DNA of 64,000 bases from Pomphorhynchus laevis (GCA_012934845.2 WNNJ02000339.1:1-64000); one strand, 5' to 3'. Shown: positions 50,109 through 59,815, numbered from the stretch's first letter. Made by a program: numbers and translations. Notes: a model not told the origin generated them from the letters alone.

Positions 50109-50846
50109 GTGTATCTAATACAATGCACATGTGGATTGCAATATATAGGAAAAACATATCAAATGTTAAAAACTAGGTTTAGTCAACACATATATAATAT
50201 ACAGCATAATAGTCAAACTATATTTCATAAACATATGAGATTAATAGGACATGATATTAAAAACTGTAAATTATTTATTTTAGAACATATTATCGAAGAA
50301 AACATTTCAATATTAAATCAAAAACTATTAGAAAAGGAAGATTTGTGGATTAAAACGCTTAATTCTATGTACCCATTAGGATTGAATGACGTGGTACAAG
50401 GAATTGGCAGAAGTAGTATAATACATAATAAACAACTATATTATAATAATCCGGTTAAACGCAAACCAAGAAGTCATGGTGATAAAAGGAATAGGAAAAA
50501 TAGAGTTAAAAATATTAAAAAAGATATGTATATATATGAACAATTAGAAATATTAAAACAACTTTTAAGTGATAATAAGCTAAAAGATATTTATGTAAAT
50601 ATACCAAGTTTTTATAAAGATATCATATGTTCAATAAATCAAAAATTAATTAACGACTATGATAGGCTAAGTTGTATAATAGACAGTTATTGTAATACAA
50701 AATACTATAATCGTACAATAAATGTTAATAATAACAATAGAAAATATACATTAACCATAAACTTCATTAATAAATGTATAGATAACATAAATATAGCCGG
50801 ACTTTTAAATAATTCTAAAAGAAAAGAAATAGTAGAGTCAGATTAA
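50109..50846 (+). CDS. Naiad-type PLE protein, GIY-YIG endonuclease and linker
   Basis: 245 codons from the first Met; the frame is open upstream through CNCNTAGVVYLIQCTC, so the Met is internal. GIY-YIG core at residues 2-16 (YLIQCTCGLQYIGKT), His-containing helix about 23-46, catalytic Glu helix EKEDLWIKTLN (about 77-87). A basic linker (KRKPRSHGDKRNRKNR) is followed by a region of unknown fold. Ends at 50846 and the remainder follows from 50958. Confidence 0.88.
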   Translation: MYLIQCTCGLQYIGKTYQMLKTRFSQHIYNIQHNSQTIFHKHMRLIGHDIKNCKLFILEHIIEENISILNQKLLEKEDLWIKTLNSMYPLGLNDVVQGIGRSSIIHNKQLYYNNPVKRKPRSHGDKRNRKNRVKNIKKDMYIYEQLEILKQLLSDNKLKDIYVNIPSFYKDIICSINQKLINDYDRLSCIIDSYCNTKYYNRTINVNNNNRKYTLTINFINKCIDNINIAGLLNNSKRKEIVESD

Positions 50847-50957
50847 AGTAAATATATTCCTAAAATAAGGTATAAACTCCTACCACCATCAGGACGAAAA
50901 ATTTGTAATTATAATAAAGAATTAAAATCTATATGTAACGATAATATTAGAAACATA

Positions 50958-52313
50958 ATGGAAACAGAATGCAATTGTAAAAGTCTTAGTTTTGATAAAA
51001 TAAATGAACATATATGTACCCATAATCTAGAATTAATTGAAAATTGTGAATTAAGAAAGCTGCTATCAAAAGGGTATAAATATAGATTAAATAATAACAA
51101 CGACAAAAATAAAATTTACAATTCGTTATATAATAACTTAAATGATTACTTTAGTAAGCTGATTAATAGTGAAAGCTCGAATATATCTAAGATAAAAATT
51201 TGGAAAGATTATATATTTGATAAAATTAAAAATAAAATGAAAATAACAAACAATTATAAAAGGAAAGATAAAATTAATAAAGATATGTATAAAGAACTTA
51301 CTAAATTAAAGGATAACTATATAATAACAACTATTGATAAAGCTAGTAATAACTTTGTCTTCATATGCAAAAAGCTTTATTATGATATACTAGTGAAAGA
51401 GGTTAATTCTAATGATTTAAATGTAAATCCAACATATGAACGTAGTGAGTTGAGTTTAGAAACAATTATTACAAGTCACTGTTCTATAATGGATAAAAAG
51501 GGTATAAAGGTTGAATTAGATAATAAAACTATACCTATATTATATTGGAATCCAAAATTACATAAAAATCCAATAAAACCTAGGTTCATATGTAGTGCGT
51601 TTAAATGTACATTAAAACCACTTTCTGTCTATATGAATAAAATACTTAAAGTAATTAAAGCACATTTTAAAAAATATTGCAAGGTAATCGAAATTAATAC
51701 TGGTATAAAACACTATTTCAGTATTAATTCTACAAAAGAATTTTTAGAACAGACAAAAGGAATAAATTTTCAAAATATAAATACATACGATTTTAGTACG
51801 CTTTATACAAATCTAGATTTAGTAGATATTAAAGAAGCGTTAGTAAAATTAATAAATCTTATATTCGGAAAAAGATATACATATATATGTTATAATAATT
51901 ATAACGTCTATCTAACAAAAATTAAACCATCAAATAAATATAAATATATGGATAAAATTGAATTAATAGAATCCTTAAATATTTTGATAAATCAAAATTA
52001 TTTAAAAGTAGGGACATCTATATTTAGACAAGTAAAAGGTGTTCCAATGGGTGGTAATAGTAGCCCAATTATAGCTAACTTGTTTTTAAGCTTTATAGAA
52101 TATGAATTTGTTCATAACTGTGTAAAAACTAAATCTAAACAATGCAAATATATGAAATATATGTTTCGATACATTGATGATATATGTGTATTTAATTGTA
52201 ATAATTTTTATTTAATTAGTGAGCACATTTATCCAGAAAGCCTTATTCTTAACAAAACCAATATTAATGATAAAGAAGGTGTATATCTAGATATGAACAT
52301 TAAATTAACATAA
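50958..52313 (+). CDS. Naiad-type PLE reverse transcriptase
   Basis: 451 codons. A Cys pair near the start (ECNCKSLSFDKINEHICTHN), then IDKASNNFVFICKKLYYDIL (about residues 129-148; IDKAS takes the place of the ADKG of classical PLEs), YWNPKLHKNPIKPRFICSAF, NTYDFSTLYTNL (catalytic Asp), GVPMGGNSSPIIANLFLSF, MFRYIDDICVFN (YIDD). Runs out at 52313 and the C-terminal piece follows at 52345. Enzyme for target-primed reverse transcription. Confidence 0.9.
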   Translation: METECNCKSLSFDKINEHICTHNLELIENCELRKLLSKGYKYRLNNNNDKNKIYNSLYNNLNDYFSKLINSESSNISKIKIWKDYIFDKIKNKMKITNNYKRKDKINKDMYKELTKLKDNYIITTIDKASNNFVFICKKLYYDILVKEVNSNDLNVNPTYERSELSLETIITSHCSIMDKKGIKVELDNKTIPILYWNPKLHKNPIKPRFICSAFKCTLKPLSVYMNKILKVIKAHFKKYCKVIEINTGIKHYFSINSTKEFLEQTKGINFQNINTYDFSTLYTNLDLVDIKEALVKLINLIFGKRYTYICYNNYNVYLTKIKPSNKYKYMDKIELIESLNILINQNYLKVGTSIFRQVKGVPMGGNSSPIIANLFLSFIEYEFVHNCVKTKSKQCKYMKYMFRYIDDICVFNCNNFYLISEHIYPESLILNKTNINDKEGVYLDMNIKLT

Positions 52314-52344
52314 ACTAAAACTACTATTAATTTATATCGTAAAG

Positions 52345-52632
52345 ATGACATTTAAATTTACAAGAAACATATTTTTGCATGAGCATTCATGCATACCATA
52401 TAATATAAAATATAATACATTAAATAATGAAATTTTAAGAATTGCAACAATATGTAATGATATTGGCTTTCTTAAAAATCATTTAAATAATTTAATAGAT
52501 ACATATTTTAAACTAGGTTACTATAAAAATAACATCAAGCAGAAAATAGTAAAATATATAAATCAACACAATAATATAAAGAATAAATTTAAACTCTTAA
52601 GTGGCAAATTTTTATGGATGGATAATAAATAA
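52345..52632 (+). CDS. Naiad-type PLE, RT C-terminal piece
   Basis: 95 codons: FKFTRNIFLHEHSCIPYNIK, NEILRIATICNDIGF, IKNKFKLLSGKFLWMDNK, then stop at the start of the 3' module. Equivalent to the 12720-13000 and 53281-53560 regions. Confidence 0.8.
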   Translation: MTFKFTRNIFLHEHSCIPYNIKYNTLNNEILRIATICNDIGFLKNHLNNLIDTYFKLGYYKNNIKQKIVKYINQHNNIKNKFKLLSGKFLWMDNK

Positions 52633-52645
52633 TATACTTTGCATT

Positions 52646-52785
52646 AGAATAAGATACTAGATAGTTATTTCAGAGGAAATACATCATTAGCATGTATTTG
52701 GCCCCGATGCTATGTTGGGTAGAGGAGTTAGGGGCCGAAACCTGATTGCATATCAGTTCCTCTGATGACCTCTAATTCTTATTCT
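52646..52785 (+). ncRNA. Naiad-type PLE 3' structured module
   Basis: Pairings read by eye: P1 AGAATAAG/CTTATTCT (outermost), P2 CAGAGGAA/TTCCTCTG, P2a AAATACAT-CATTAGC-ATGTATTT, P3 GGCCCC/GGGGCC and P4 GATGCTATG/CATATC, the last two interlocked (pseudoknot order P3-P4-P3'-P4'). Between copies P2a changes on both sides (ACAT/ATGT here; ACGT/ACGT at 13.05 kb), which supports RNA pairing. Contains CTGATGA and CGAAAC, but in the reverse order of a type I hammerhead. Probably a ribozyme or an RT-recognition structure; function unproven. Confidence 0.65.
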
Positions 52786-53126
52786 GATACAACGTCTGTT
52801 ATTTATTAGTCAATTCATAAAAATGACGTTTATTTTAAATTTTTTTTTAACTTGATTTAAATTATAGAAAATCTAAAAACAATTATTAATTTTATTATTT
52901 AATTATTAAATTTTGATTTAGCATTATTATTAAGTCAGCTAACTGAGTCTACGTATTTAATATAATTATAAAATAAACAAAACATAATAATGCTAAATCA
53001 AAATTTAATAATTAAATAATAAAATTAATAATTGTTTTTAGATTTTCTATAATTTAAATCAAGTTAAAAAAAATTTAAAATAAACGTCATTTTATGAATT
53101 GACTAATAAATAACAGACGTTGTATC

Positions 53127-53267
53127 AGAATAAGGATTAGAGGTCATCAGGAAGAACTGGTATGCTATCAGGTTTCGGCCCCTAACTCCTCTACCCAACA
53201 TAGCAGCGGGGTCAAATACATGCTAATGATGTATTTCCTCTGATAAAACTATCTAGTATCTTATTCT
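53127..53267 (-). ncRNA. Naiad-type 3' structured module, inverted copy
   Basis: Same stems as 52646-52785 on the minus strand: AGAATAAG...CTTATTCT, TTCCTCTG/CAGGAAG-type, AAATACATGC...GATGTATTT, GGCCCC with GGGGTC. The P3 side shows GGGTC where the plus copy has GGCC, leaving one G-U or mismatch. Confidence 0.55.
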
Positions 53268-53280
53268 AATACAAAGTATA

Positions 53281-54150
53281 TTATTTATTATCCATCCATA
53301 AAAATTTGCCACTTAAGAGTTTAAATTTATTCTTTATATTATTGTGTTGATTTATATATTTTACTATTTTCTGCTTGATGTTATTTTTATAGTAATCTTG
53401 TTTAAAATATGTATCTATTAAATTATTTAATAGATTTTGAAGAAATATCATTACATATTGTTGCAATTCTTAAAAATTCATTATTTAATGTATTATATTT
53501 TATATTATATGGTATGCATGAATGCTCATGCAAAAATATGTTTCTTGTAAATTTAAATATGTCATCTTTACGATATAAATTAATAGTAGTTTTAGTTAAT
53601 GTTAATTTAATGTTCATATCTAGATATACGCTTTCTTTATCATCAATATTGGTTTTGTTAAGAATAAGTCTTTCTGGATAAATGTGCTCACTAATTGAAT
53701 AAAAATTATTAGAATTAAATACACATATATCATCAATGTATCGAAACATATATTTCATATATTTATATTGTTTAGATTTAGTTTTTACACAGTTATGAAC
53801 AAATTAATATTCTATAAAGCTTAAAAACAAGTCAGCTATAATTGGGCTACTATTACCACCCATTGGAACACCTTTTACTTGTCTAAATATAGATGTCCCT
53901 ACTTTTAAATAATTTTGATTTATCAAAATATTTAAGGATTCTATTAATTCAATTTTATCCATATATTTATATTTACTTTGATGGTTTAATTTTTGTTAGA
54001 TAGGCGTTATAATTATTATAACATATATATGTATATCGTTTTCCGGATATAAGATTAATTAATATTACTAATGCTTCTTTAATATCTACTATATCTAGAT
54101 ATGTATAAAGCGTACTAAAATCGTATGTATTTATATTCTGAAAATTTATA
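53281..54150 (-). pseudogene. Naiad-type PLE RT remains, inverted copy
   Basis: 53423-53758 reads MKYMFRYIDDICVFNSNNFY, SISEHIYPERLIL, VYLDMNIKLTLTKTTINLYR, FKFTRNIFLHEHSC; 53281-53466 gives the C-terminus (KNNIKQKIVKYINQHNNI). Above 53758 the RT palm continues to 54150 (minus of CCACCCATTGGAACACCTTT at 53857) with a stop just upstream of the YIDD frame. Confidence 0.8.
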
Positions 54151-54539
54151 AACTAACTAAACGGTTAATCTAACTAATCTAATCGTATAATATAATAATA
54201 TGAAAATTATTTAAATTTAATGATATGATATAATATAATATGATATAAATAATATGATAATAATATACAATACATATAATAATATATGTGATAATATATT
54301 ATTATTCATATTTTCGGTTACAAAAATATTTTTTAATATCTGTTGGTTACATACAACAATATATATAGTGAAAATACATTAAAATATGTTAAAATTATAG
54401 TCATATTAAAATGAATTTTATGTATTTATTGTAAAAACTGTGTGTAATGTCAAAAATATATGACACATTATTGCTTTTAATTTTTAAAGATTTGTAAAGC
54501 ATTATAGACCGTGAAAATACATCAAAATACGTTAAAATT
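54151..54539. other. AT-rich spacer
   Basis: Very AT-rich with a local direct repeat (TGAAAATACAT(T/C)AAAATA...GTTAAAATTATAGT at 54369-54400 and 54510-54545). No gene. Confidence 0.45.
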
Positions 54540-54860
54540 ATAGTTATATTAAAATGAATTTCTATGTATTTATTATCTAAATATCAGGTCGAAATCTGAT
54601 ATCATAGCAGTTCCTCTTGATAACCTTTAATCCTAATTCTAATACATCGTCTGTTATTTATTATCAATTCATAAAAATTAACTTTTATTTTAAATTTTAA
54701 TTTTTTCATTTTAACTTCATTTAAGTTATCTTAAATCCTTTAACAATTATTTATAATTATTAATTATCTAATTATTAGATTCTGATTTATTGATTTAGCA
54801 TTATTGTTTATTTCTATTTTATAATTTTATCAAATACGTAGACTCAGTTATTTGAATTGA
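54540..54860 (+). mobile_element. Naiad-type PLE 3' end
   Basis: Second half of the structured module (CGAAATCTGATATCATAGCA, then CCTCTTGATAACC), the GTCTGTTATTTATTA block and the terminus ATACGTAGACTCAGTTATTTG at about 54828-54848. 5'-truncated. Confidence 0.8.
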
Positions 54861-55509
54861 TTGAAAATATGTATACATAATAAGTCTTACTGGAGTGAAC
54901 TAATTGATGCCATCAAATTTCAATTTCGAAGCTAGCTATTAAATTATCGAATTGTATTTTTGTTATACAAATAAATGTCAAAACTTTAAGACTAGTTGAT
55001 TTTAATATTCAAAGATTTGTAATTAATTTTAACGATCAAAAAATAGTACAAATATTTTGGCATATTTATTTTTAGACATGATATTTTACTTTAATCCGTT
55101 TTTAAATTCTTAATTATTTTATATCGATTATTTTTTCGTTATCAAGGAAACATACCGGGTTACCTTTTGTAATAATACAATGCATTTTTGTAAATGTTAA
55201 TTGTTATCCCGTCTTTGGTGTGTTGTAACGGGTTGAGCTCTATGTTGCTCACTAGACACGCTTTGACGTGTTTGAGCTAAGAATTAGCTCAAAGCTAAGA
55301 ATTTTATTAAGTAGTCTCTAATAAATAATAGCATGTTATTAAATCAATTATTTTTTAAATAGGAAAATAGTATAGTTTGCTGCTGCATTAAAAAAATCAT
55401 TTGATTAATACATCACGATTTCAAAATAGATTTTTCATTTGATAATAATTTTATGGGTCAGATATTTTCTCTACAAACTAATTTCTTTTCATCAATATTT
55501 TGAATTAAT
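54861..55509. other. No gene seen
   Basis: AT-rich sequence with a small duplication (GAGCTAAGAATTAGCTCAAAGCTAAGAATT near 55275). Nothing else noticed. Confidence 0.4.
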
Positions 55510-55830
55510 AAATAAATAAAGGTTTTATTACTAAATAAACAAGATAAATCAATTCTACAGAATAGATAGGTCAGTAGAATGAAATGATCAGTTTCTTGAA
55601 TCTTCGTAGAAATCTTCCTTTAATCCGGCCTAAAATCCATAAGGATCTGAGCCCCCAACCGATTCAACACGCCGCTTTCCGATTGAACCACCCGGGGTCT
55701 TTCACCCCCCCCCCGAAGAATTCAATCTGGGGAACGTCCTCTCGAGAAGAAGACTAATCCCGAGATAGCCCAGGTGCCCCAAAGGCGCACCTGGATTTTC
55801 TCATTCAACGACAGATGCATTATTTTGAAT
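55510..55830 (-). mobile_element. APE-type LINE (family of 33893) 3' fragment
   Basis: Minus strand matches 37400-37640: TGTCGTTGAATGAGAAAATC, CCAGGTGCGCCTTTGGGGCA, the G-run before TGAAAGACCCCGGG, then a 3' tail of TTTA repeats (55515-55530). Starts abruptly near 55830; some internal sequence between 55550 and 55620 is not from the family. Confidence 0.78.
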
Positions 55831-55842
55831 TGCGAATCATTG

Positions 55843-56024
55843 ATATGTTGTCGACTGAACCATTTTATCCATGTAGTAAGTAGCTTTTACACTCGTACGA
55901 CATATCCAATTGGGTCCAGTGTGTACAGCAGAGCTTAACCAGCCAAATAACACCAGAGACAGGACGACAATTCCTATGTGAAGAGTTGCACCGGTGGCGG
56001 CGGATAACAATGATATACAAAGGA
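55843..56024 (-). CDS. Possible exon of a membrane protein
   Basis: A minus-strand frame with no Met at its start reads FLCISLLSAATGATLHIGIV, VLSLVLFGWLSSAVHTGPNW, ICRTSVKATYYMDKMVQSTT, then stops. It holds one strongly hydrophobic 20-residue segment, less AT-rich codons than its surroundings and an AG dinucleotide before it (about 56026), as a last exon would. I do not recognise the protein, and it might be chance or an unknown repeat. Confidence 0.3.
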
Positions 56025-56750
56025 ACCTTTATGTCTGAGATGTGAATTTTACTAAGTTAGGATTATAACCACATGCAACTTTCTTAAATGAAAAGCTTTA
56101 TATTTTTCATTATATTTTAATCAAAAATAATATTTTTGACCACAATACAGTCAGTTACTACTAGTTGTCATTTATTGTTTACGATGCGATCGTTCATCAT
56201 CGATCTTAAACTTCTTAAACAATCTGCACGCTTACTTCTCCACTTATATCATTTGTACTGCTAAAAACCTAATGTTTAAACGCTAATAAATATAGAATTT
56301 TTCAACAACCGTTTACAGATAATTTAAATTGTATATAAACGTTTGAAGAATGAAACAGTCGTGAGTAATATAAAATATGTATTGAAATGATTTCTCCTCT
56401 TGTTGTTTAGTGCAAAATTTTAACTGCTGACAATTTGATACAAGTAGGAGTACTTATTTCTATCAAATCGATAAAAAATATTTTTATGCTTGGAGATGAA
56501 AAGAACACAAATGTTTTGTCATATAGCATTGAAATTTCAAAAAAAATGTTTTCATTATCTTTTGATTTTGCTTTTCATTTCAAGCATCTGAACATGAAGT
56601 AATATGTGTTTTAAGCATCTAAATAAATACAGCCAACCCCTATTTCGATTGCAACGAAACTTACAGCGACGGAGTGGCAGGGACAACCCATAGTAAGTAG
56701 TATCGAATTTCCGTTCCAAGCAAGTGTCGTAAATAAGTTTCTTAATAAAA
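56025..56750. other. 5' flank of the isomerase gene
   Basis: AT-rich; presumed promoter and 5' UTR. No TATA box or repeat that I can support. Confidence 0.35.
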
Positions 56751-57881
56751 ATGATAACAATGAATCCGGTTGTAGATGAAAGTTCAACGACAAATGTCAT
56801 CCGGAACAAAAGCAGCAGCAATACCATGATTTCCAGTGTTTTGGGCAAATGCGATATCGATCAAGTGGATGGACTGAATGATCTTCTGATAAGTGTTGAC
56901 GACAAAGATTGCAGTTTAGGATCGATTTCGAAGTTGCATGCCCATGTAATAAATAACGCAACCGGAAAGTGCCCGTTGCATCGTGCTTTTAGCTTGTTCA
57001 TATTCACCAATAAGAATAATGTTAATGGTAACGATAATAGATGTTACGATGATGGTAGTGAAGATGGTGATGACTGTGGTGGCCGACCAAAATTACTGAT
57101 TCAGAAGCGTTCATCTAAGAAGATAACCTTTCCTGAATGTTGGACAAATAGCTGCTGTAGCCATCCTAATTACAATGAAATTGAATTAATAGAAGGTGAC
57201 CATATCGGTATAAGACATGCTGCGATCAGACGCACCAAATATGAATTAAATATCGATATTCCTAGCGTGGACGACATAACGTTTATGGGCAAGGTAAAGT
57301 ATTCTGCTTGCTGTTCTGGCGTAAATTCCAACGTGTTTGGGGAAAATGAAATCGATTACATACTGTTTTGTCAGCTTGATGATTTGACTGAATCAGCCAT
57401 ATCCCCAAATTTAAACGAAGTCTCAGAAATTCGTTTTGTTACCGCTCAGGATGCCAATGACATCATCAAATCATCGCATCATGATCCACACCTTCAAAAT
57501 ATTTGCCATGGTAATACGGATAGCATACAGACTACACCATGGTTCAGGATGATAGTTCGAAATTTTCTTTGCGATAATTGGCCAGATAGCAAGAGCGCAA
57601 TAAAATCTATTACGCCAATTTCAGGAATTCTAAACATGTTCGATGAGGCATATTCTGATTACGAAGAGACATTAGAAATTAGACATAAGGACTACTCTGC
57701 TGAGCATAATGGTAGCAATTTTTCCATTGCCGGAAATCTTAAGAATGTTCAGCTTCAACAACGTAATAACAAATCTATGGTTATAGATGGAGATCAGCAT
57801 ATCAATTATGGCTTAATAAGTCGATGGGTACGCTATATTTATCGGATATTTATCGATAGAATTCTGAAAGTATTTCGATGA
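56751..57881 (+). CDS. IDI1: Isopentenyl-diphosphate delta-isomerase (type I)
   Basis: 376 codons, no intron. Isomerises isopentenyl to dimethylallyl diphosphate in isoprenoid synthesis. Family blocks in order: LHRAFSLFIF (76-85), LLIQKRSSKKITFPECWTNS (115-134), CCSHP with catalytic Cys136 (135-139), Nudix-like helix GIRHAAIRRTKYELNI (153-168), and FGENEIDYILF with the metal/catalytic Glu198/Glu200 (196-206), then TPWFRMIV (262-269). Animal enzymes are about 230 residues; this one has an acidic insertion at 88-112 and about 95 extra C-terminal residues (284-376) with no recognised domain. Start could also be Met4 or Met26. Not transposon-like; host gene with its own codon use. Confidence 0.9.
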   Translation: MITMNPVVDESSTTNVIRNKSSSNTMISSVLGKCDIDQVDGLNDLLISVDDKDCSLGSISKLHAHVINNATGKCPLHRAFSLFIFTNKNNVNGNDNRCYDDGSEDGDDCGGRPKLLIQKRSSKKITFPECWTNSCCSHPNYNEIELIEGDHIGIRHAAIRRTKYELNIDIPSVDDITFMGKVKYSACCSGVNSNVFGENEIDYILFCQLDDLTESAISPNLNEVSEIRFVTAQDANDIIKSSHHDPHLQNICHGNTDSIQTTPWFRMIVRNFLCDNWPDSKSAIKSITPISGILNMFDEAYSDYEETLEIRHKDYSAEHNGSNFSIAGNLKNVQLQQRNNKSMVIDGDQHINYGLISRWVRYIYRIFIDRILKVFR

Positions 57882-59046
57882 GACATACTTATAAATGGTA
57901 TATAAAAAAATAATCTTCGTAAATAATGTTATTGATCTATTTATAAACGATATAGTATTTTCTCTTTTTTACTGGTAATGTTGGACAATATTTTAAACAT
58001 GCTGGCTTAACTAAAATTAATATGCAATATTGACAAGATTTTCATGATCTCAAGATATCACTAGTTGTCTTATTTCGCTTACGATAAAGCTTCAACCATA
58101 TTTTCATGCATAACAATCTACGAGTCAGCCCCTAATCTGATTACATTCATTACATGTCATGTCAAAAATTCACAATCTTTCCCTTTTTTATCTATGAATA
58201 ATAAATACAAGAAAATATATTTTTAGTGGTTTAGATGCAAAAATAGTTTTACCCTCAAAATTAGTAAAATAGAAGAGGATATAGATTTTCTTTTATTATT
58301 TGGTCTGGATGAAGCGAATTGAATGTTTTTATTGCGAATATTCGAAAGCTACTGCTATCATCATCAGGTACTCTACTCGTTAGCACTATCGCGATTCGGG
58401 AGTCGTAGTTCCAGATAACCTAAGCACTAGAAAAATACCAAGGAGAGTAAAGCTAGAGCATTTCGGAGTTTTGGTACGATCCACAGGAATTATTTCAGTA
58501 AACTGGAAATTGAGCCATTCCGATTCAATACAGTAGGTGTTCATCACTTTAAAATAATTACTCTTCACCACTTTATTATATTATCAGTATAATATTGGAA
58601 GATCTGCAAATTGAACGAGTATTATGACACATGTAAGGAGCGGTTAAGTTGTTTTGATATGCGTTCATTGACTTCACTCTGGGCACTAAACGGCCTCAGT
58701 GTGGTTTGGCGTCCAACAGATAATCCTAATGGCGCGATAAAATGTCTTTTCCGTAGGTGCATCGATTCAAGATTACGCGGACATGTGTTTAAGTTATAAC
58801 GTCGATAGTGGCGAATAAACGTTGTATAAATTTTGTCGAGTGTCGTTCTTGATTGGAAACGCCTACCGGCTGAAGTAATGAAGCTAACAAACAAACTACA
58901 TTCATGCCATTCTTGAAAAATGGAGATTCCCTAATTACAATTTTTATTTTATTTTGTGTAAATTACGACGTTGTCTTTTGAGCTGTGATCCGGACATTTA
59001 AATAATAATAGTAATAATTACACATAAGAGAAATATCTAACATTTA
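57882..59046. other. No gene recognised
   Basis: A minus-strand frame at 58622-58894 (90 codons, Arg-rich, RHYRRYNLNTCPRNL) is the best candidate but matches nothing I know. It may be an old LINE piece. The rest is AT-rich. Confidence 0.35.
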
Positions 59047-59163
59047 GTTATTTAATGTATTATTTTAAATCTCATTTAGTATGCATGAATGAGCATGCGA
59101 AAATATGTTTCTTGTAAATTTAAATATGTCATCTTTACGATATAAATAAAATAGTTTTAAATA
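59047..59163 (-). mobile_element. Naiad-type PLE scrap, minus strand
   Basis: TATGCATGAATGAGCATGCG and the ATATGTTTCTTGTAAATTTAAATATG block match 53510-53575 (minus). It abuts the plus-strand copy at about 59164, again an inverted join. Confidence 0.75.
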
Positions 59164-59795
59164 AAAACAGCCAAGAAATCATGGCGATAAAAGGAATAGG
59201 AAAAATAGAGTTAAAAATATTAAAAAAGATATGTATATAAATGAAGGATTAGAAATATTAAAACAACTTTTAAGAGATAATAAGCTAAAAGATCTTTATG
59301 TAAATATAAGACGTTTTTCTAAAGATATCATTTGTTCAATAAATCAAAAATTAATTAACGACTATGATAGGCTAAGTTGTATAATAGACAGTTATTGTAA
59401 TACAAAATACTATAATCGTACAATAAATGTTAATAATAACAATAGAAAATATACATTAACCATAAACTTCATTAATAAATGTATAGATAACATAAATATG
59501 GCCGGACTTTTAAATAATTCTAAAAGTAAAGAAATAATAGGGTCAGATTTAAGTAAATATATTCCTAAAATAAGGTATAAACTCCTACCACCATTAGGAC
59601 GAAAAATTTGTAATTATAATAAAGAATTAAAATCAATATGTAACGATAATATTAGAAACATAATGGAAACAGAATGCAATTGTAAAAGTCTTAGTTTTGA
59701 TAAAATAAATAAACATATATGTACCCATAATCTAGAATTAATTGAAAATTGTGAATTAAGAAAGCTGCTATCAAAAGGGTATAAATATAGATTAA
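59164..59795 (+). mobile_element. Naiad-type PLE, left part of a copy split by a LINE
   Basis: Matches 50466-51090 closely, beginning CCAAGAAATCATGGCGATAA in the linker. Continues at 63177. AATATAGATTAA at 59784-59795 and 63177-63188 is the 12-bp duplication. Confidence 0.9.
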
Positions 59796-59815
59796 TTTTA
59801 TTTTTATTTAAATAA
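59231..59815 (+). CDS. Naiad-type PLE linker region protein piece
   Basis: 194 codons equivalent to the region between nuclease and RT: NEGLEILKQLLRDNKLKDLY, DRLSCIIDSYCNTKYYNRTI, TECNCKSLSFDKINKHICTH, LIENCELRKLLSKGYKYR. The frame passes here without the stop seen in the 50.1-kb copy (SDLSKYIPKIRYKLLPPL is continuous), showing that the nuclease and RT parts belong to one protein. The last six residues (LILFLFK) come from the LINE tail. Confidence 0.82.
   Translation: MYINEGLEILKQLLRDNKLKDLYVNIRRFSKDIICSINQKLINDYDRLSCIIDSYCNTKYYNRTINVNNNNRKYTLTINFINKCIDNINMAGLLNNSKSKEIIGSDLSKYIPKIRYKLLPPLGRKICNYNKELKSICNDNIRNIMETECNCKSLSFDKINKHICTHNLELIENCELRKLLSKGYKYRLILFLFK

Larger units (their letters stand above)
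49926..52940 (+). mobile_element. Naiad-type PLE, most complete copy
   Basis: Order: 5' terminal block CAGCTAACTGAGTCTACG (49926), Cys-rich leader (CIVC...CNCN), GIY-YIG nuclease, linker, RT, 3' structured module (52646-52785), tail. The 5' block is the reverse complement of the family 3' end over about 49 bp. The 3' tail stops about 50 bp short of the terminus, where an inverted partner begins (52941). Only a few changes interrupt the coding region, so it is the youngest copy in the window. Confidence 0.9.
52941..54150 (-). mobile_element. Naiad-type PLE, inverted partner copy
   Basis: Minus strand, tail to tail with the copy at 49.9 kb: GATTTAGCATTATTATTA at 52915-52935 reappears inverted at 52980-52995. 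Keeps the full 3' end (CAGCTAACTGAGTCTACG, 52937-52954), the module (53127-53267) and RT back to about 54150, where it is truncated within the palm region upstream of GVPMGG. Few differences from the plus copy. Confidence 0.88.

Noticed and set aside
52690-52785. A standard hammerhead ribozyme in the Naiad-type 3' module (it contains CTGATGA and CGAAAC).
   Set aside because: The two motifs are in the reverse order for type I, the spacer is too short for a stem I hairpin in a type II reading, and stem III lacks a base pair. Reported as an unclassified structured RNA instead.
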